From NCBI GenBank assembly GCA_028583605.1, contig CM053327.1, positions 43,393,559 to 43,457,558 of the forward strand: a stretch of DNA of 64,000 nucleotides. The letters run 5' to 3'. The notes under the pieces were generated by a model that was not told the DNA's origin, did no database searches, and worked only from the letters and a program-made list of their open reading frames with translations. A program made the translations under genes and the position numbers. Positions 46,056 through 57,666 of the stretch are shown in pieces (within the stretch, counting starts at the first letter, position 1; every line of letters starts with the position of its first letter). The stretch is from Dastarcus helophoroides. Lineage: Eukaryota > Arthropoda > Insecta > Coleoptera > Bothrideridae.

Positions 46056-46600
46056 TACGTGGGAGCAACCCCGGACAGAGTGACAAGAATTAGTAAGGCT
46101 GAGCGTTTGGCGACGCTGTTATATTTTTAATGACATTTCTAAAATCTCCATTAATATTTTGATTTGAGTAATATTGTGTTTATTAATTTTATTTAAGAAT
46201 AATTGAATAATTTTGTAACACTCACTTAAGACTTTTGTGTTTTTAAGACCCAGTTATTTCTTGTAAAATATGAAACAACAGAGTATATTTTTGCTATTAT
46301 CAAATGAGAGATTTTACTACAGAAGAATTGTGATGAATATGTTGGGTAATATCACGATGAATAAATGAAAAGGTTCGGATAACACTAAGATCAAGGCTAA
46401 CTAGTATTAGTGGCCTGTCATCTGAGTTTAATGTGACATAAAATTATAGGTCTGTACCCCACAGATATCCAAATTTATAAACACTTTAGGTTAGTTTCAG
46501 AACTATTAAATTACTTCATATTCGATATCAGGAAACATTTTATCAGTGTTATTTCCTAAGTTTAAGTTTTCACTTCTGTCGCCAGTCCATATGATTGCAT
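46056..46600 (+). repeat. Family C body copy
   Basis: GGACAGAGTGACAAGAATTA to CGCCAGTCCATATGATTGC, matching 27100-27590. It follows the right end of the large TIR element and contains a 65-bp AT-rich insertion near 46170-46220 relative to the other copies. Confidence 0.7.
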
Positions 46601-47132
46601 ATGTTTTAAAAATAATTTCTGGTTCAGTGGTCATAATGGTAGAGCTCAAAATTGGCAAGGAATGAATTTTTAGAGTAAACATTGCACTAAAATATATTTG
46701 GTTCAACGTAATAGGTTTTTCTCTTTTTTCTCATTTTATTTCCGTAATATCGTTTTGATATTTCAATAGCCTAAAATACTTGTCAATCAATTTGAAACAA
46801 AAGGCAGTTCTGTATTTGCCCACAGATTATTTAGATTACGAATTCGCGTTAATTGAAAATCCGGAGTTTTATATTTTCAGTTATCTAGTGTTTTGGTTTA
46901 TTTCGTTCAATGTAGGCAGCTTTTTTTCTATTGAAGAGTGGAATATTTCCAGAATATTACCCAAACCCATCCGATACACATATCTGGTATGCAGTAATGC
47001 AATTTCGTAATAAATTTGATCAAGATATATAGATTGTCTGCTAATTTTATTGACAGCCTTTGGCTGTATATTCACTAGGCTGTATAAATATGATTTTTGG
47101 AAAAAGTCTAATAAAAATGGTATTTTTTTTGC
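46601..47132. other. Unassigned spacer
   Basis: Opposed open frames near 46780-47219 are mirror shadows without recognisable domains. No repeat identified. Confidence 0.4.
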
Positions 47133-47335
47133 GGAAGGGACTGGTTCTTGGTTATCTTCAAACATTGACATTAAGTCTTGTCCACTGGAATCAAGAAAGA
47201 TTATAAAATACAAGAACACTTGCTCTAACGCCTTCGATAGCTAAGCTATCATTTTCAGGTAGTGTCTCTTTGTTTTTTAACCTTTGTTGGTTTTAGGGAA
47301 CAATATTTGTATTTCATTTTTTTTTTGTTAAAGAA
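47133..47335. mobile_element. Diverged family A inverted dimer
   Basis: Left arm in minus orientation (GGAAGGGACTGG to AAGCTATCATTTTCAGG) with T8 before it, the complement of an A tail. The right arm is a diverged 3' half (TTTTTTAACCTTTG, GGGAACAATATTTGTATTTC). More substitutions than the other copies, so probably older. Confidence 0.6.
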
Positions 47336-47360
47336 GGGAAAAATCCGTTAGGGACATCTG

Positions 47361-47405
47361 GGAAGATAACCCATCTGGGTTATCTTCCAGACACTATCTA
47401 GTGTC
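47361..47405. other. Two adjacent perfect hairpins
   Basis: GGAAGATAACCC-ATCT-GGGTTATCTTCC (47361-47388) is followed at once by GACACTA-TC-TAGTGTC (47390-47405). The first arm resembles the family A word GAAGATAACC. It lies just beyond the end of the Jockey-like fragment. Confidence 0.7.
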
Positions 47406-48895
47406 GGACTTCCGCTCAAACTATGGGTACCGACTAAAAACCCCTACTCCTTCGGGCCGGGCTCTTGGTCTCCGATCCCTCCGTTGGAACAGTACAAAAG
47501 TGCTGGAGCACTATTGTAAGCTGTTTTGCCTGAAACATAAGAGACAAACAAAACAAAAAATTCCGAAATGGAAGACGCAGCCTAGAGGACCATCCTTGGT
47601 CTCCTAATCCTAGTTGGGATGTCTGTATCGTAATCCACTGCCTAACGATGGGATGCGTTTGCGCTCTCACCATTGCCCTGGAATTAATTTCCTTAAGAAA
47701 ATCTCTTACCAAAGGTAGTTCAGCTTTCCTGTGGAGTTGATTGTTTTTTACAAACCATGGAACGTCCATGGCTTGTCTTAGAAAAACGTTCTGGAACACC
47801 TGGAGTTTCTTCATCTGAATATTCGTCGCCTGTGATCAAGCTACAGATGCGTAGGTCATCGCTGGTCTTATAATTGATTGTATAGTAATACTTTAAGTCC
47901 AATGGACTATTTCTACCAATCATCGCTTGCAGCAGTCCCTTCAGCATTTTGGCTTTGGACACTGCGTGCCTGCAATGTAAGTCTTTTATCAAGAATTACA
48001 CCTAGATACTTTGCCTGAAGTCCCCAGTCGACGTTTTCTTATGAACATTGAGCTGTCCATATGTCTGGAGTTTTCTTTGGGTGAAAAACACTGCTTGCGT
48101 CTTGTCTGCGTTGACTTGGATTCTCCATTGACCGAAGTAATCTAGTAGACTATCTGTTGCCTCCTGAAGTCTTCTGGTGACCAACTCTGGACTGAAAGAG
48201 TAGGCCACCAAAGCTGTGTCGTCTGCATAAGTTGCCAATAAGGTGCGGTCGATTGTTGGATTGGTTCTCAGGATGTCTGCCGTGGACAGAAAATACAGCA
48301 GAGGTGACAAAACATAGCCTTGAGGCAACCCTAAACTGATTTGATTGTTCCCGTTCCACCTTTGCTCCGAATGAGCGCTGGTCCAGGAAAGAGCTTATCA
48401 TTTGAACCAACGTTCAAACTGGTGCATCTTGTAGACTAGTCCTTGGTGCCAAACTGTGTCAAATGCCTTGAAGATATTGAAGAAAATAGCTCCAACTACC
48501 CGGTTCCAGTTCATGCGTTGAGTGATTGTTTTAACCACTCTCAGCAGCTGGTCTGAGGTAGAGTGCATAGATTGGAACCCAAATTGTTCCTTAGAAATAA
48601 TGTCGCGATCGCTGATGATATTCTGCAGATGCTTCCTCAAAATCCTTTCCGCCACCTTACCCAAGTTGAATAAGAGGCTGATTGGCCTGTACTTTTGGGA
48701 AAATTTCCCATTCTTACTTGGCTTAGAAATGAAGATAACGTTTGCAGTCTTCCATCTTGTGGGAAAATACCAGTACTTAAACATGGAATTGACTATTGGT
48801 CTATAATATTTGACAACTTGATCCGGAACCTTTTTTAGAGCTTGGTATATCAGTGGTTTGTTTTCCAAGTTATATGTTTTAAAAATTACAAAAAA
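47406..48895 (-). pseudogene. Jockey-like LINE reverse transcriptase, 3' half
   Basis: Minus-strand frames in order: LKKVPDQVVKYYRPIVNSMF, RWKTANVIFISKPSKN, KYRPISLLFNLGKVAERIL (RT start), EQFGFQSMHSTSDQLLRV, IFFNIFKAFDTVWHQGL (motif A, where the expected catalytic Asp is Asn), MPQGYVLSPLLYFL (motif B), LLATYADDTALVAYSF (intact motif C), FGQWRIQVNADKTQAVFF, and the tail KLQVFQNVFLRQAMDVPW with FVKNNQLHR. At least two frameshifts (near 48330 and 47990) and the Asp-to-Asn change make it dead. Endonuclease and ORF1 are absent (5'-truncated). Confidence 0.88.
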
Positions 48896-49020
48896 AAACA
48901 ATAATTTAAAAAATGTGCTAAAGATAAATACTGCATACTACAAGCGGTATACTAGATGGTAGTTTTCTCCTCCTATCTCCTTATTTTGTGGATGAAAATT
49001 TGCCCCATACTCTTTTTTTT
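48896..49020. other. Short spacer, nothing recognised
   Basis: AT-rich sequence between the LINE fragment and the solo LTR. Confidence 0.4.
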
Positions 49021-49025
49021 AATAT

Positions 49026-49385
49026 TGTAACGTAATGTAAATAGATGGAATAGAATTTAGAATAGAATTGTAGAATTTAATAAATAAAAAAAGTTTCGAG
49101 AAGGATCTGATAGGGGGAAAGCGTCCGCGATAACGAAACAAACGGCAGATAAGCGGCAAACGATAAGCCTTATCTGGCGAAAAGTTCTAGAAGCCGGGAG
49201 CCAAAACTATAAAAGGCGGTCAGCTTTGTCTCAAGTAAGTCAGTTAGAATCAATGTAATTAGTGAGTTAGTAGAAGTTAATAATAAGCAAGTTAATTGTT
49301 CAATTGTGGTGATCCAAGTTAAGTTTGGTAATAAAGTGGTGTAATTCACACGTGGTAATCAATTCGAACCGATAAGCTCGTAACA
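49026..49385 (+). mobile_element. Solo LTR of a Gypsy-type retrotransposon, copy 2
   Basis: 360 bp from TGTAACG to CGTAACA, with duplication ATAT at 49022-49025 and 49386-49389. TATAAAAG at 49208 and AATAAA at 49330. It aligns with 25293-25663 throughout (AACAAACGGCAGATAAGCG, AAACGATAAGCCTTATCTG, GGGAGCCAAAACTAT). It lacks a short segment near the TTCCAGAAATTTCGG of copy 1. Same strand as copy 1. Confidence 0.88.
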
Positions 49386-49389
49386 ATAT

Positions 49390-50127
49390 GTTTTAAGAAA
49401 TAATAAACCTTAATGATCTAAGTCTAAAAGTATATGCTTCAAATCTCAGCGTGAATGGATTTTGTGGTTATTAGTTAAATTTTTAAATATTTAACTTAAC
49501 TGAAAATTGTATGTTTTTGTTCCTAAATATTATTTATCATCCTTACTAACATACAAATGCGAAAGTGTGTTTGTCTGTCTGTTTGTCTGCTTCAGTGTTG
49601 CCACATTTCGAGCACTTTCTCGATGTTCTACTCTCACACATATAACACGACTCATTTTCAATGTAAATGAATGCAAAACTTGGCAATGACAACATGACGA
49701 CGGCGTCATCTAACGATAAGGGTCCAAAATTAATGCAGGCGGGATTTTTGTAGGGAATGTCTGACAGTTTGACAGCGTTACAATGCAATAGAGCGCAACT
49801 CCCTCTCTTCTTGGCTTCCATGCGGTGATAGTTGCCAGATCTCCCGTATTTTACGAGTTCATCCATATTTTGGTAAATCTCTATTTGAAACGAAATCTCT
49901 CGTATTTTAAAGAGTGCAACGGTAGCAAATTTCATAAATAAGAAAGCATATTTGATCGGCAGCACCATCTATCGCATAGACAAATAAAAATATTGAAACG
50001 AATAAATTGATGAGTCAATTCAAGAAATTTAAACATTTTTAATCAATTTGGACAGTTTTACTGATAAATTCTAATTGTTCACTTAAATCCGCAAACGAAA
50101 TTGCTGGTAGTAGCTAGTCTTGAATAT
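49390..50127. other. Mixed spacer with an arthropod repeat word
   Basis: ACATACAAATGCGAAAGTGT, then (TTTGTCTG)n near 49550-49595, matches a word common at the ends of dispersed arthropod repeats. The minus frame at 49546-49968 crosses it; it has Cys pairs (CESR..RKCSKC) but no family I recognise. Confidence 0.4.
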
Positions 50128-50128
50128 A

Positions 50129-50290
50129 TTGAAATACAAATCTTGTTCCCTGAAACCAAGAAAGTTTAAAAAACACAGCAGAAGTTGCTCTGAGCAGCCT
50201 CTGTTGTGTTTTTTAATCTTTCTTGCTTTCAAAGAGACAAGATTTGTATTTCAATTTTTGAAGCAACCAAGGACTAGTCCGTTCCACCAA
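50129..50290. mobile_element. Family A inverted dimer lacking the core
   Basis: The arms 50129-50187 and 50194-50253 are inverted copies of the 3' half, joined at GCTCTGAGC, so the hammerhead-like core is absent. The right arm continues to GACTAGTCCGTTCCACCAAAA. Confidence 0.75.
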
Positions 50291-50423
50291 AACCTGAAGA
50301 TATTGTCAAGCATTGTCTGTAAAATTTGCGGCCAATTGAAAAAATAATTGTAAATGAAATCTATAAGTTCTGGATGAGCAACTGAAACTTTTCGTTAGTG
50401 TTCAGTTCTTTTGCAAGAAGAAT
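50291..50423. other. Short unassigned spacer
   Basis: No feature recognised between the family A dimer and the family B copy. Confidence 0.4.
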
Positions 50424-50713
50424 GCAACCTAGACTACAAATTCATGCAGCCCTCCAGGCGTGTATAGTGAATCATAGGTAGCTGAACTACCAACAGTTGA
50501 AACACTGCCACCTAGCGAAACGGTTGCTCTCTAGGAGAGTTCCCAGAAGACAAGGATTCTATAATGCACAGACCAATAGGTTTGAACATTTATTAGATTC
50601 GAAGTTTGGAAACCAAATACCGGTTTCGATCTAACAAGATCGAAACCGGTATTTGGTTTCCAAACTTCGAATCTAATAAATGTTCAAACCTATTGGTCTG
50701 TGCATTATAGAAT
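50424..50713. mobile_element. Family B copy ending in a 158-bp perfect palindrome
   Basis: 50424-50555 is the body in minus orientation. 50556-50713 is a palindrome with 77-bp arms identical by eye and the 4-nt centre AACA (50633-50636), which is the stem II loop of the family B hammerhead. Each arm carries AGATC-GAAA-CCGGTA-TTTGG, but CUGANGA is replaced by the mirrored arm, so no complete ribozyme exists. Confidence 0.85.
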
Positions 50714-52027
50714 TCAGTTCTTTTATTGAATCAGATCTGCTGCTCTTAATTTATATCTACCATAATGGGTAGCAAGCCAACTGACAAAGGTCAATTTAGA
50801 CTAGACGCCTTAGAAGTTTTGAATTATTTTTCTTGAAAATAACGAAGTGTACAGTCGTTTACACCATTCTGTTTCACTTCACTATCGTCAAGTCATATTT
50901 ATGCTTCCAGACAAGCTACAGTTTTTGCATTCGACAGAAATAAAAAGCTTACGATGAAGAATGTCTGTCGCCGTTTATATGCAAATTTTGTCTTGAGCAT
51001 ATGACATAAGAACGCCAACGACGCTATCGATTTTGTATTATAAATTTAAATACAACCTCTGCTTTTGGCTTGAGTGTATGTAAATAGGCAGTTATCAGTT
51101 TACTCTTAGGTTTAATAGCATCAGCAAAATTGTTCCTGCATTTAATCTACCTTCACGCAAGTGATTTCTAAATATTTGATTTGAAACCAAGCTCAACCGA
51201 AGGGAGCATGAACTACCTAAAGCAGGGGCGCATTCTCCATCCAAATAATTAAGCTCAGTTTCCCTCGTAAAATAAAAATAATACATAACGTACAATTTGT
51301 CCCATTTTGTTTTTATTTGTGGGTTTACAAGAACAAATTATTTTACGATTACGATTGACAACTGTCAATTGACACGACGAAATACGAGTTTTTCTATCGC
51401 AGATCGAGCAAGGTAATTTTTTTTGCATACAGCAGAATCTAGCAGTTTAATCAATAGAAACTTTAAATGTGAAAATGCGAGAAAAATAAACTTCATTTTT
51501 CTAGTAATGCATTCGTTCTCGACTGCAATATGTATTCTGCATTGTATCGATACGGATGCTTCTAAATTTACAATAAACGCAGCCAGTTTCGAGGCCCGAG
51601 GCGATAACGCTTTTTTATCGAAATAATTTGCCAATCCAACCTTGTTAATCTGCCTTCCGGTTTTCTAGTTAATAAACGTTAAACCAAAGAAAGAAAAAGC
51701 AGGAAATTCGAATATTATTTGAAATGGGAATATACGGGTGGTTTAAGTTATAATGTCAGTAATTTTAACTACGTATTTGGATTCGGGAAGCTTAGTAGAG
51801 TGAAAAATCAGAAAAAAATCATCAACCTTTTGAAAGAGAGGCATATCTGCCTATAAACCCCACCAATAGGGCGCTCCTGATTGGAAATTAAATGGTTTAT
51901 GACTTCATAGGTCAAAAATACGATTAGGTTATTATTTTCTTGCCATGTCGATAGACACATGACGATAGACTGGCGCAGGTAAAAAATTGTAAACGACAAC
52001 AAATCCTTAGGTAATTATTTTGCTGTA
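50714..52027. other. Mixed-composition spacer, no gene recognised
   Basis: No tandem repeat. Overlapping opposed frames at 51365-51634 are shadows without domain signal. Confidence 0.35.
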
Positions 52028-52339
52028 CAGTAGGACTGCGTTGGTTTGACTTTGGACTTTGATGGTCCGACTCCCCACATAATTCGACCTTCAATTTAGT
52101 ACTATATAAAATTAATATTTTTGAATTTGTAGCTTGTATATTTTTGTAAATTTTGTAAACAAAAAACTCTTTTGAAGTGTCTAAAGCACGTTGAATGACA
52201 TCTATACTCCTCTCTTTTTGATACATTTAAAAATATGGAGTGACAGAGATGCAAAAGCTTGTTATTCAAATCTGCACAAGGAAACAATTTTAGCTTTCTT
52301 CATGGATGCGTATATCAATTAAAAATAAAACAAAACTTA

Positions 52340-55300
52340 TAATATCAGAATTATTTTTAAAAAAAATAAAGGAATTTCCAAAATATTAAATGAAAAGACC
52401 AAAAAAGTACAATATTAGGAAAAGTCATGGTGCACTCTTATTGGTCGAAAACATATTGTTTATTAATTTTATTTAACATTAAAAGTACTTATTTCAAGAG
52501 TTAAGAGAAAATATTAAAATTTCCCCCAAAGACGAATTTCCAGAAACTTTAGGAATTCAGTCAACATTTCTAGACGTTTAGATTCTAAAAGATCGAAATT
52601 TAAAAAAAAAAACCTGGAATAGCGGAATTTCCAAAAAAAAAAGGTAAAATGTCAAGAAAAACAACCTCCAAATTTCAATGGTCGAATATTTCGAAAATTC
52701 AGAATTTTCCAAAGATCAATTTGAAGAAAAAGTCGAACTTTGAGTTAAAATGGTTGGTGGATAGTAAAATTTAAAAAAAAAGGGTAAAATGTCAAGAAAA
52801 ACAACCTCGAAATGTCAGTGGTCGAATATTTCGAAAATTCAGAATTTTCCAAAGAAGATCAATTTGAAGAAAAAATGTTACGAAAAATAACGAATCCTCG
52901 AGAAAAAACTTGGAATTAAGAAAGGAAAATCGTGATAGTCAAATTCTAAGAAAAAATAAAATACGAATAAAACCAAAAAAATGACAAATTTTGAAAAGAA
53001 AAAAGATTCTGCAAACAACCGAATTCCTAGAAAAAAGTAAAATTTCGCATACAAAGTCAAATTCTGAAAAAATAAATTTATGAATAAACAGAAACGAATT
53101 TAGAAACATCCAAAAGTTAAGAAAATGATGAATTTCGAGAAATAAAATTGAGTTCAACAAAAACAAAAGTAAATTATGAACAAAAATCCAGAAAAAAGAT
53201 AAAGATAATGAGAAAAACATTTGAAACAAAGAAAAAGTAGTAGACATTCAAAATATTTCAAAGACTGCAATTTTGTTAAATTTTGGAAAAAAAAAATCCA
53301 AAGACCAATTTGAAGAAAAAGTTGAACTTTGTGTTAAAATGGTTGGTGGATAGTCGAATTTCTTTTTTTTCCTTGACATTTCAATGGTCGAATATTTCGA
53401 AAAAATAACGGATCCTTGAGAAAAAACTTGGAATTAAGAAAGGAAAATCGTGAAAGTCAAATTCTAAGAAAAAATAAAATACGAATAAAAACCAAAAAAA
53501 TGACAAATCTTGAAAAGAAAAAAGATTCTGGAAAAAAACCGAATTCCCAGAAAAAAGTAAAATTTCGCATACAAAGTCAAATTCTGAAAAAAGAAATTTA
53601 TGAATAAACAGAAACGAATTTAGAAAAATCCAAAAGTTGAGAAAATGATGAATTTCGAGAAATAAAATTGAGTTCAACAAAATCAAAAGTAAATTATGAA
53701 CAAAAATCCAGAAAAAGATAAAGATAATGAGGAAAACATTTGAAACAAAGAAAAAGTCGTAGAAATTCAAAATATTTCAAAGACTGCAATTTCGTTAAAT
53801 TTAAAAAAAAAAATTCCAAAGACCAATTTGAAGAAAAAGTTGACGTTTGTGTTAAAATGGTTGGTCGAATTTCGAAAAAGAAGGTAAAATGTCAAGAAAA
53901 ACAACCTCGACATTTCAATGGTCGAATATTTCGAAAAAATAACGAATCCTTGAGAAAAAACTTGGAATTAAGAAAGAAAAGTCGTAAAAGTCAAATTTTA
54001 AGGAAAAATAAAATACGAATAAAAACCAAAAAATGACAAAATTTGAAAAGAAAAAAGATTCTGGAAAAAACCGAATTCCCAGAAAAAAGTAAAATTTCGC
54101 ATACAAAGTCAAATTCTGAAAAAAGAAATTTATGAATAAACAGAAACGAATTTAGAATAATACAAAAGTTGAGAAAATGATGAATTTCGAGAAATAAAAT
54201 TGAGTACAATAAAAACAAAAATGAATTATGAACAAAAATCCAGAAAAAGATAAAGATAATGAGGAAAACATTTGAAACAAAGAAAAAGTCGTAGAAATTC
54301 AAAATATTTCAAAGACTGCAATTTTGTTAAATTTTGAAAAAAAAATTCCAAAGACCAATTTGAAGAAAAAGTTGAACTTTGTGTTAAAATGGTTGGTGGA
54401 TAGTAGAATTTCGAAAAAGAAGGTAAAATGTCAAGAAAAACAACCTCGACATTTCAATGGTCGAATATTTCGAAAAAATAACGGATCCTCAACAAAAACA
54501 AAAGTAAATTATGAACAAAAATCCAGAAAAAGATAAAGATAATGAGAAAAACATTTGAAACAAAGAAAAAGTCGTAGAAATTCAAAATATTTCAAAGACT
54601 GCAATTTTGTTAAATTTTGAAAAAAAAATTCCAAAGATCAATTTGAAGAGAAAGTTGAACTTTGTGTTAAAATGGTTGGTGGATAGTAGAATTTCGAAAA
54701 AGAAGGTAAAATGTCTAGAAAAACAACCTCGACATTTCAATGGTCGAATATTTCGAAAAAATAACGGATCCTTGAGAAAAAACTTGGAATTAAGAGAGGA
54801 AAATCGTGAAAGTCAAATTTTAAGAAAAAATAAAATACGAATAAAAACCAAAAAAAATGACAAATTTTGAAAAGAAAAAATCAAGATTCTGGAAAAAAAC
54901 CGAATTCCCAGAAAAAAGTAAAATTTTGCATACAAAATCAAATTCTGAAAATAGAAATTTATGAAAAAACAGAAACGAATTTAGAAAAATACAAAAGTTG
55001 AGAAAATGATGAATCTCGAGAAATAAAATTGAGTACAATAAAAACAAAAATGAGTTATGAACAAAAATCCAGAAAAAGATAAAGTAACGAGAAAAACATT
55101 TGAAACAAAGAACAAGTCGCAGAAATTCAAAATATTTCAAAGACTGCAATTTTGTTCAACTTTGAAAAAAATGGACAAATTTTGAGAAAAAGAAATTTTT
55201 CGATTGAATATTCATTTTTCTAGGACTCCCTAAATCAGAGAAAGACAAAGGCCCCACCAAAACGTCAGAAAATGTCCAACATTTTGAGAAACAAATTGGA

Positions 55301-55427
55301 ACTTCTATAAAATTGGATTTAAAAAAAATCTCGAAAAGCTTTAAATTTTGGAAGAAAATTTGCTAGGCAAACATTTTTAAATTTAAAAAGAAATTCCTTC
55401 AAAATTCTTATTTTTTTGTCAAATGAC
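52340..55427. repeat. AT-rich block with a 525-bp tandem unit
   Basis: GGTTGGTGGATAG-type landmarks at about 52751, 53341, 53866, 54392 and 54675 give periods near 590, 525, 526 and 283 (one partly deleted unit). Each unit has AAACTTGGAATTAAGA, ACCGAATTCCCAGAAAAAAG and AAGACTGCAATTTTGTTAAA. Repeated FFW/FLF-rich and K-rich frames come from the array. Confidence 0.88.
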
Positions 55428-55800
55428 GGACCAAATTTTGAGGAGAAAGCAAATTTTAATAAACGAAATTTGAAGAAATGCGGTGTTGAAAACAGTGAAA
55501 ATTTTCAGCCGGGGGATCGAATTTTGAAAAATTTTGAAGCAAAAAAACGAATTTTTCGTTTTTTTTTGAGCTAAGAATTCGATTCTAATGCACAAACCAA
55601 TAAATTTAAACATTTATTAGGTTCCTATTGGTTTGTGCATTAGAATCGAATTCTTAGCTCAAAAAAAAAAATGAAAAATTCGTATTTTTGCTTCAAAATT
55701 TTTCAAAATTCGACCCCGTCTGAAAATTTTCATTGTTTTCCATACCGCATTTCTTCAAATTTCGTTTATTAAAATTTGCTTTCTCCTCAAAATTTGGTCC
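55428..55800. repeat. 373-bp near-perfect palindrome
   Basis: Arms 55428-55602 and 55626-55800 (175 bp each) around a 23-nt loop. They match as reverse complements with a handful of differences. The arms include AT-rich array sequence and the family B end ATTCTAATGCACAAACC, so the palindrome formed after these two became neighbours. Confidence 0.85.
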
Positions 55801-55995
55801 AAACTTCGAATTTAATAAATGTTCAAATCTATTGGTCTATGCATTAGAATCCTCGTCTTCTGGGAACTTTCCTAGAGAGCAACCGCTTTGCTAGGTGGCA
55901 GTGTTTCAACTGTTGGTAGTTCAGCTACCTATGATTCACTATACACGCCGCCTAGAGGACTGCATGAATTTGCAGTCTAGGCTGAATTCTACTTG

Positions 55996-56033
55996 CATAC
56001 GACATTGTTGGCGATGGCCAACAATGTCGTATG
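55996..56033. other. Perfect hairpin in one family B unit
   Basis: CATACGACATTGTTGG (55996-56011) and its reverse complement (56018-56033) around CGATGG. The sister unit near 56463 has only the left arm, so the right arm is a local snap-back duplication. Confidence 0.85.
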
Positions 56034-57036
56034 GACCAATAGATTTCTTATGGACCAATAGATGGTAGCACTAAGAGTCACACGCTTGACGTCTGTGAAT
56101 TTTTTAGTACTTACTTGTCGGAACATTTGTTAGCATTCGAGTTGGATATACCAAACTAAAGAGATCTAAATTTTGGTTTTTTTTTGAGCTAAGAACTCGA
56201 TTCTATCGCACAGAACAATAGATTTGAACATTTATTAGATTCCTATTGGTTTGTGCATTAGAATCCTTCCAAACTTCGAATTTAATAAATGTTCAAACCT
56301 ATTAGTCTATGCGTTAGAATCCTCGTCTTCTGGGAACTTTCCTAGAGAGCAACCGCTTTGCTAGGTGGCAGTGTTTCAACTGTTGGTAGTACAGCTACCT
56401 ATGATTCACTACACACGCCTATAGGACTGCATGAATTTGCAGTCTAGGTTGTATTCTACTTGCATACGACATTGTTGGCGATGGCCATAGTTTTTTTATG
56501 AACCAATAGGTGGTAGCACTAAGAGTCACACGCTTGACGTCTGTGAATTCTTTAGTACTTACTTGTCGGAACATTTGTTAGCATTCGAGTTGGATATACT
56601 AAACTAAAGAGATCTAAATTTTGGTTTTTTTTTGAGCTAAGAACTCGATTCTAATGCACAGACCAATAGATTTGAACATTTATTAGATTCCTATTGGTTT
56701 GTGCATTAGAATTCTTCCAAACTTCAAATTTAATAAATGTTCAAACCTATTAGTCTATGCGTTAGAATCCTCGTCTTCTGGGAACTTTCCTAGAGAGCAA
56801 CCGCTTTGCTAGGTGGCAGTGTTTCAACTGTTGGTAGTACAGCTACCTATGATTCACTATACACGCCTAGAGCACTGCATGAATTTGCACTCTAGGTTGT
56901 ATTCTACTTGCATACGATATTGTTGGCGATGGAGATAGTTTCTCTATGGACCAGTAGGTGGTAGCACTAAGAGTCATACGTTTGACGTCTGTGAATTTTT
57001 TAGTACTTATTTGTCGGAACATTTGTTAGCATTCGA

Positions 57037-57096
57037 GTTGGATATACCAAACTGAAGAGATCTAATAAGATCGAAACCGGTATTTGGTTTCCAAAC
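57037..57096 (+). ncRNA. Hammerhead ribozyme, family B (complete)
   Basis: Stem I: ACCAAA (57046-57051) pairs with UUUGGU (57083-57088); past an internal loop, GUUGGA (57037-57042) pairs with UCCAAAC with one bulge. Core CUGAAGA (57052-57058). Stem II GAUCU (57059-57063), loop AAUA, AGAUC (57068-57072). GAAA (57073-57076). Stem III ACCGGU (57076-57081), self-complementary. Predicted cleavage follows GUA at 57082. All conserved hammerhead core positions are met. The loop II and stem I internal loop sit where tertiary contacts form in natural type I ribozymes. Catalysis would need a dimer and is inferred. Confidence 0.75.
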
Positions 57097-57237
57097 TTCG
57101 AATCTAATAAATGTTCAGACCTATTGGTCTGTGCATTAGAATTCTTGTCTTCTGGAACCTTTCCTAGAGAGCAACCACTTCGCTAGGTGGCAGTGTTTCA
57201 ACAGCTACCTATGATTCCACTATACACGAAATTTTAA

Positions 57238-57507
57238 AGAGATTAGGTTTTAATAAGAAGGAAGTCACCTTTTAATAATCAATTCTAGATGTATGTGGGT
57301 TAGTCAGAGAATCCAGTTTTACTAAATTTGTGTTTTTTATACTTCGAATGGTCCAATTTTATTCGGGATTCGATCTACCCTGTAGTCTCGTCATGGTTGG
57401 ATTATCGGAGTTCTACTGTATTTGTATTTACATACATTTGAAACTAATGCAAAAATAATTGCATTATTTTTTGGTTTCCTTAATCAACCGTGCGTAGAAT
57501 TAAATAG
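57238..57507. other. Spacer with pogo-like terminus
   Basis: Holds the right CAGTAGAACTCCG end (57404-57418 on the minus strand). Otherwise no feature. Confidence 0.35.
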
Positions 57508-57666
57508 GAAACAAGTTTACACATTGTATGTGCTTGTCCAAACCTTGCTAGATACAGATACAATCTGATTGGCAAAGAAACTTTAAAACCAGACAATCTG
57601 GAAGGAATGAGTCTAGGGCAAATCTTGAGCCTGTTTCTAAAGGAAGGGATATATAATGCTGACTGA
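57508..57666 (+). pseudogene. I-type LINE 3'-terminal fragment
   Basis: ETSLHIVCACPNLARYRYNL, IGKETLKPDNLEGMSLG, QILSLFLKEGIYNAD, stop TGA at 57664-57666. H.VC.CP.LA..R is the Cys-rich motif that follows RNase H in I-like LINEs, as in 34430-34500 (QVMCNCPALASIR). Only 52 codons remain. Confidence 0.65.

Larger units (their letters stand above)
55801..57237 (+). repeat. Family B tandem array (about 455-bp unit)
   Basis: The word TTAGAATCCTCGTCTTCTGG recurs at about 55844, 56310 and 56763 (periods about 466 and 453), and a diverged version at about 57135. Each unit holds AGCAACCGCTTTGCTAGGTG, TGTTGGTAGT, GATTCACTA, GGTGGTAGCACTAAGAGTCA and a hammerhead position. The first two positions (about 56133 and 56590) read CUAAAGAGATCTAAATTTTG, broken and truncated; the last (57037) is intact. 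Tandem units with one ribozyme each fit the retrozyme layout. Confidence 0.8.
52028..57418. mobile_element. Candidate pogo/Tigger-like element ends, 5.4 kb apart
   Basis: Left TA-CAGTAGGACTGCG (52026-52040); right, in reverse complement, TA-CAGTAGAACTCCG (ends 57420). The CAGTAGAACTCCGATAATCC word is characteristic of pogo/Tigger termini, with TA target duplications. Similarity between the ends fades after about 13 bases, so pairing them as one element is tentative. No transposase; the content is AT-rich array plus family B. Confidence 0.35.

Noticed and set aside
52878..55149. Repeated hydrophobic FFW/FLF frames resembling membrane proteins
   Set aside because: Compositional result of the AT-rich 525-bp array; the opposite strand gives equally long K-rich frames.
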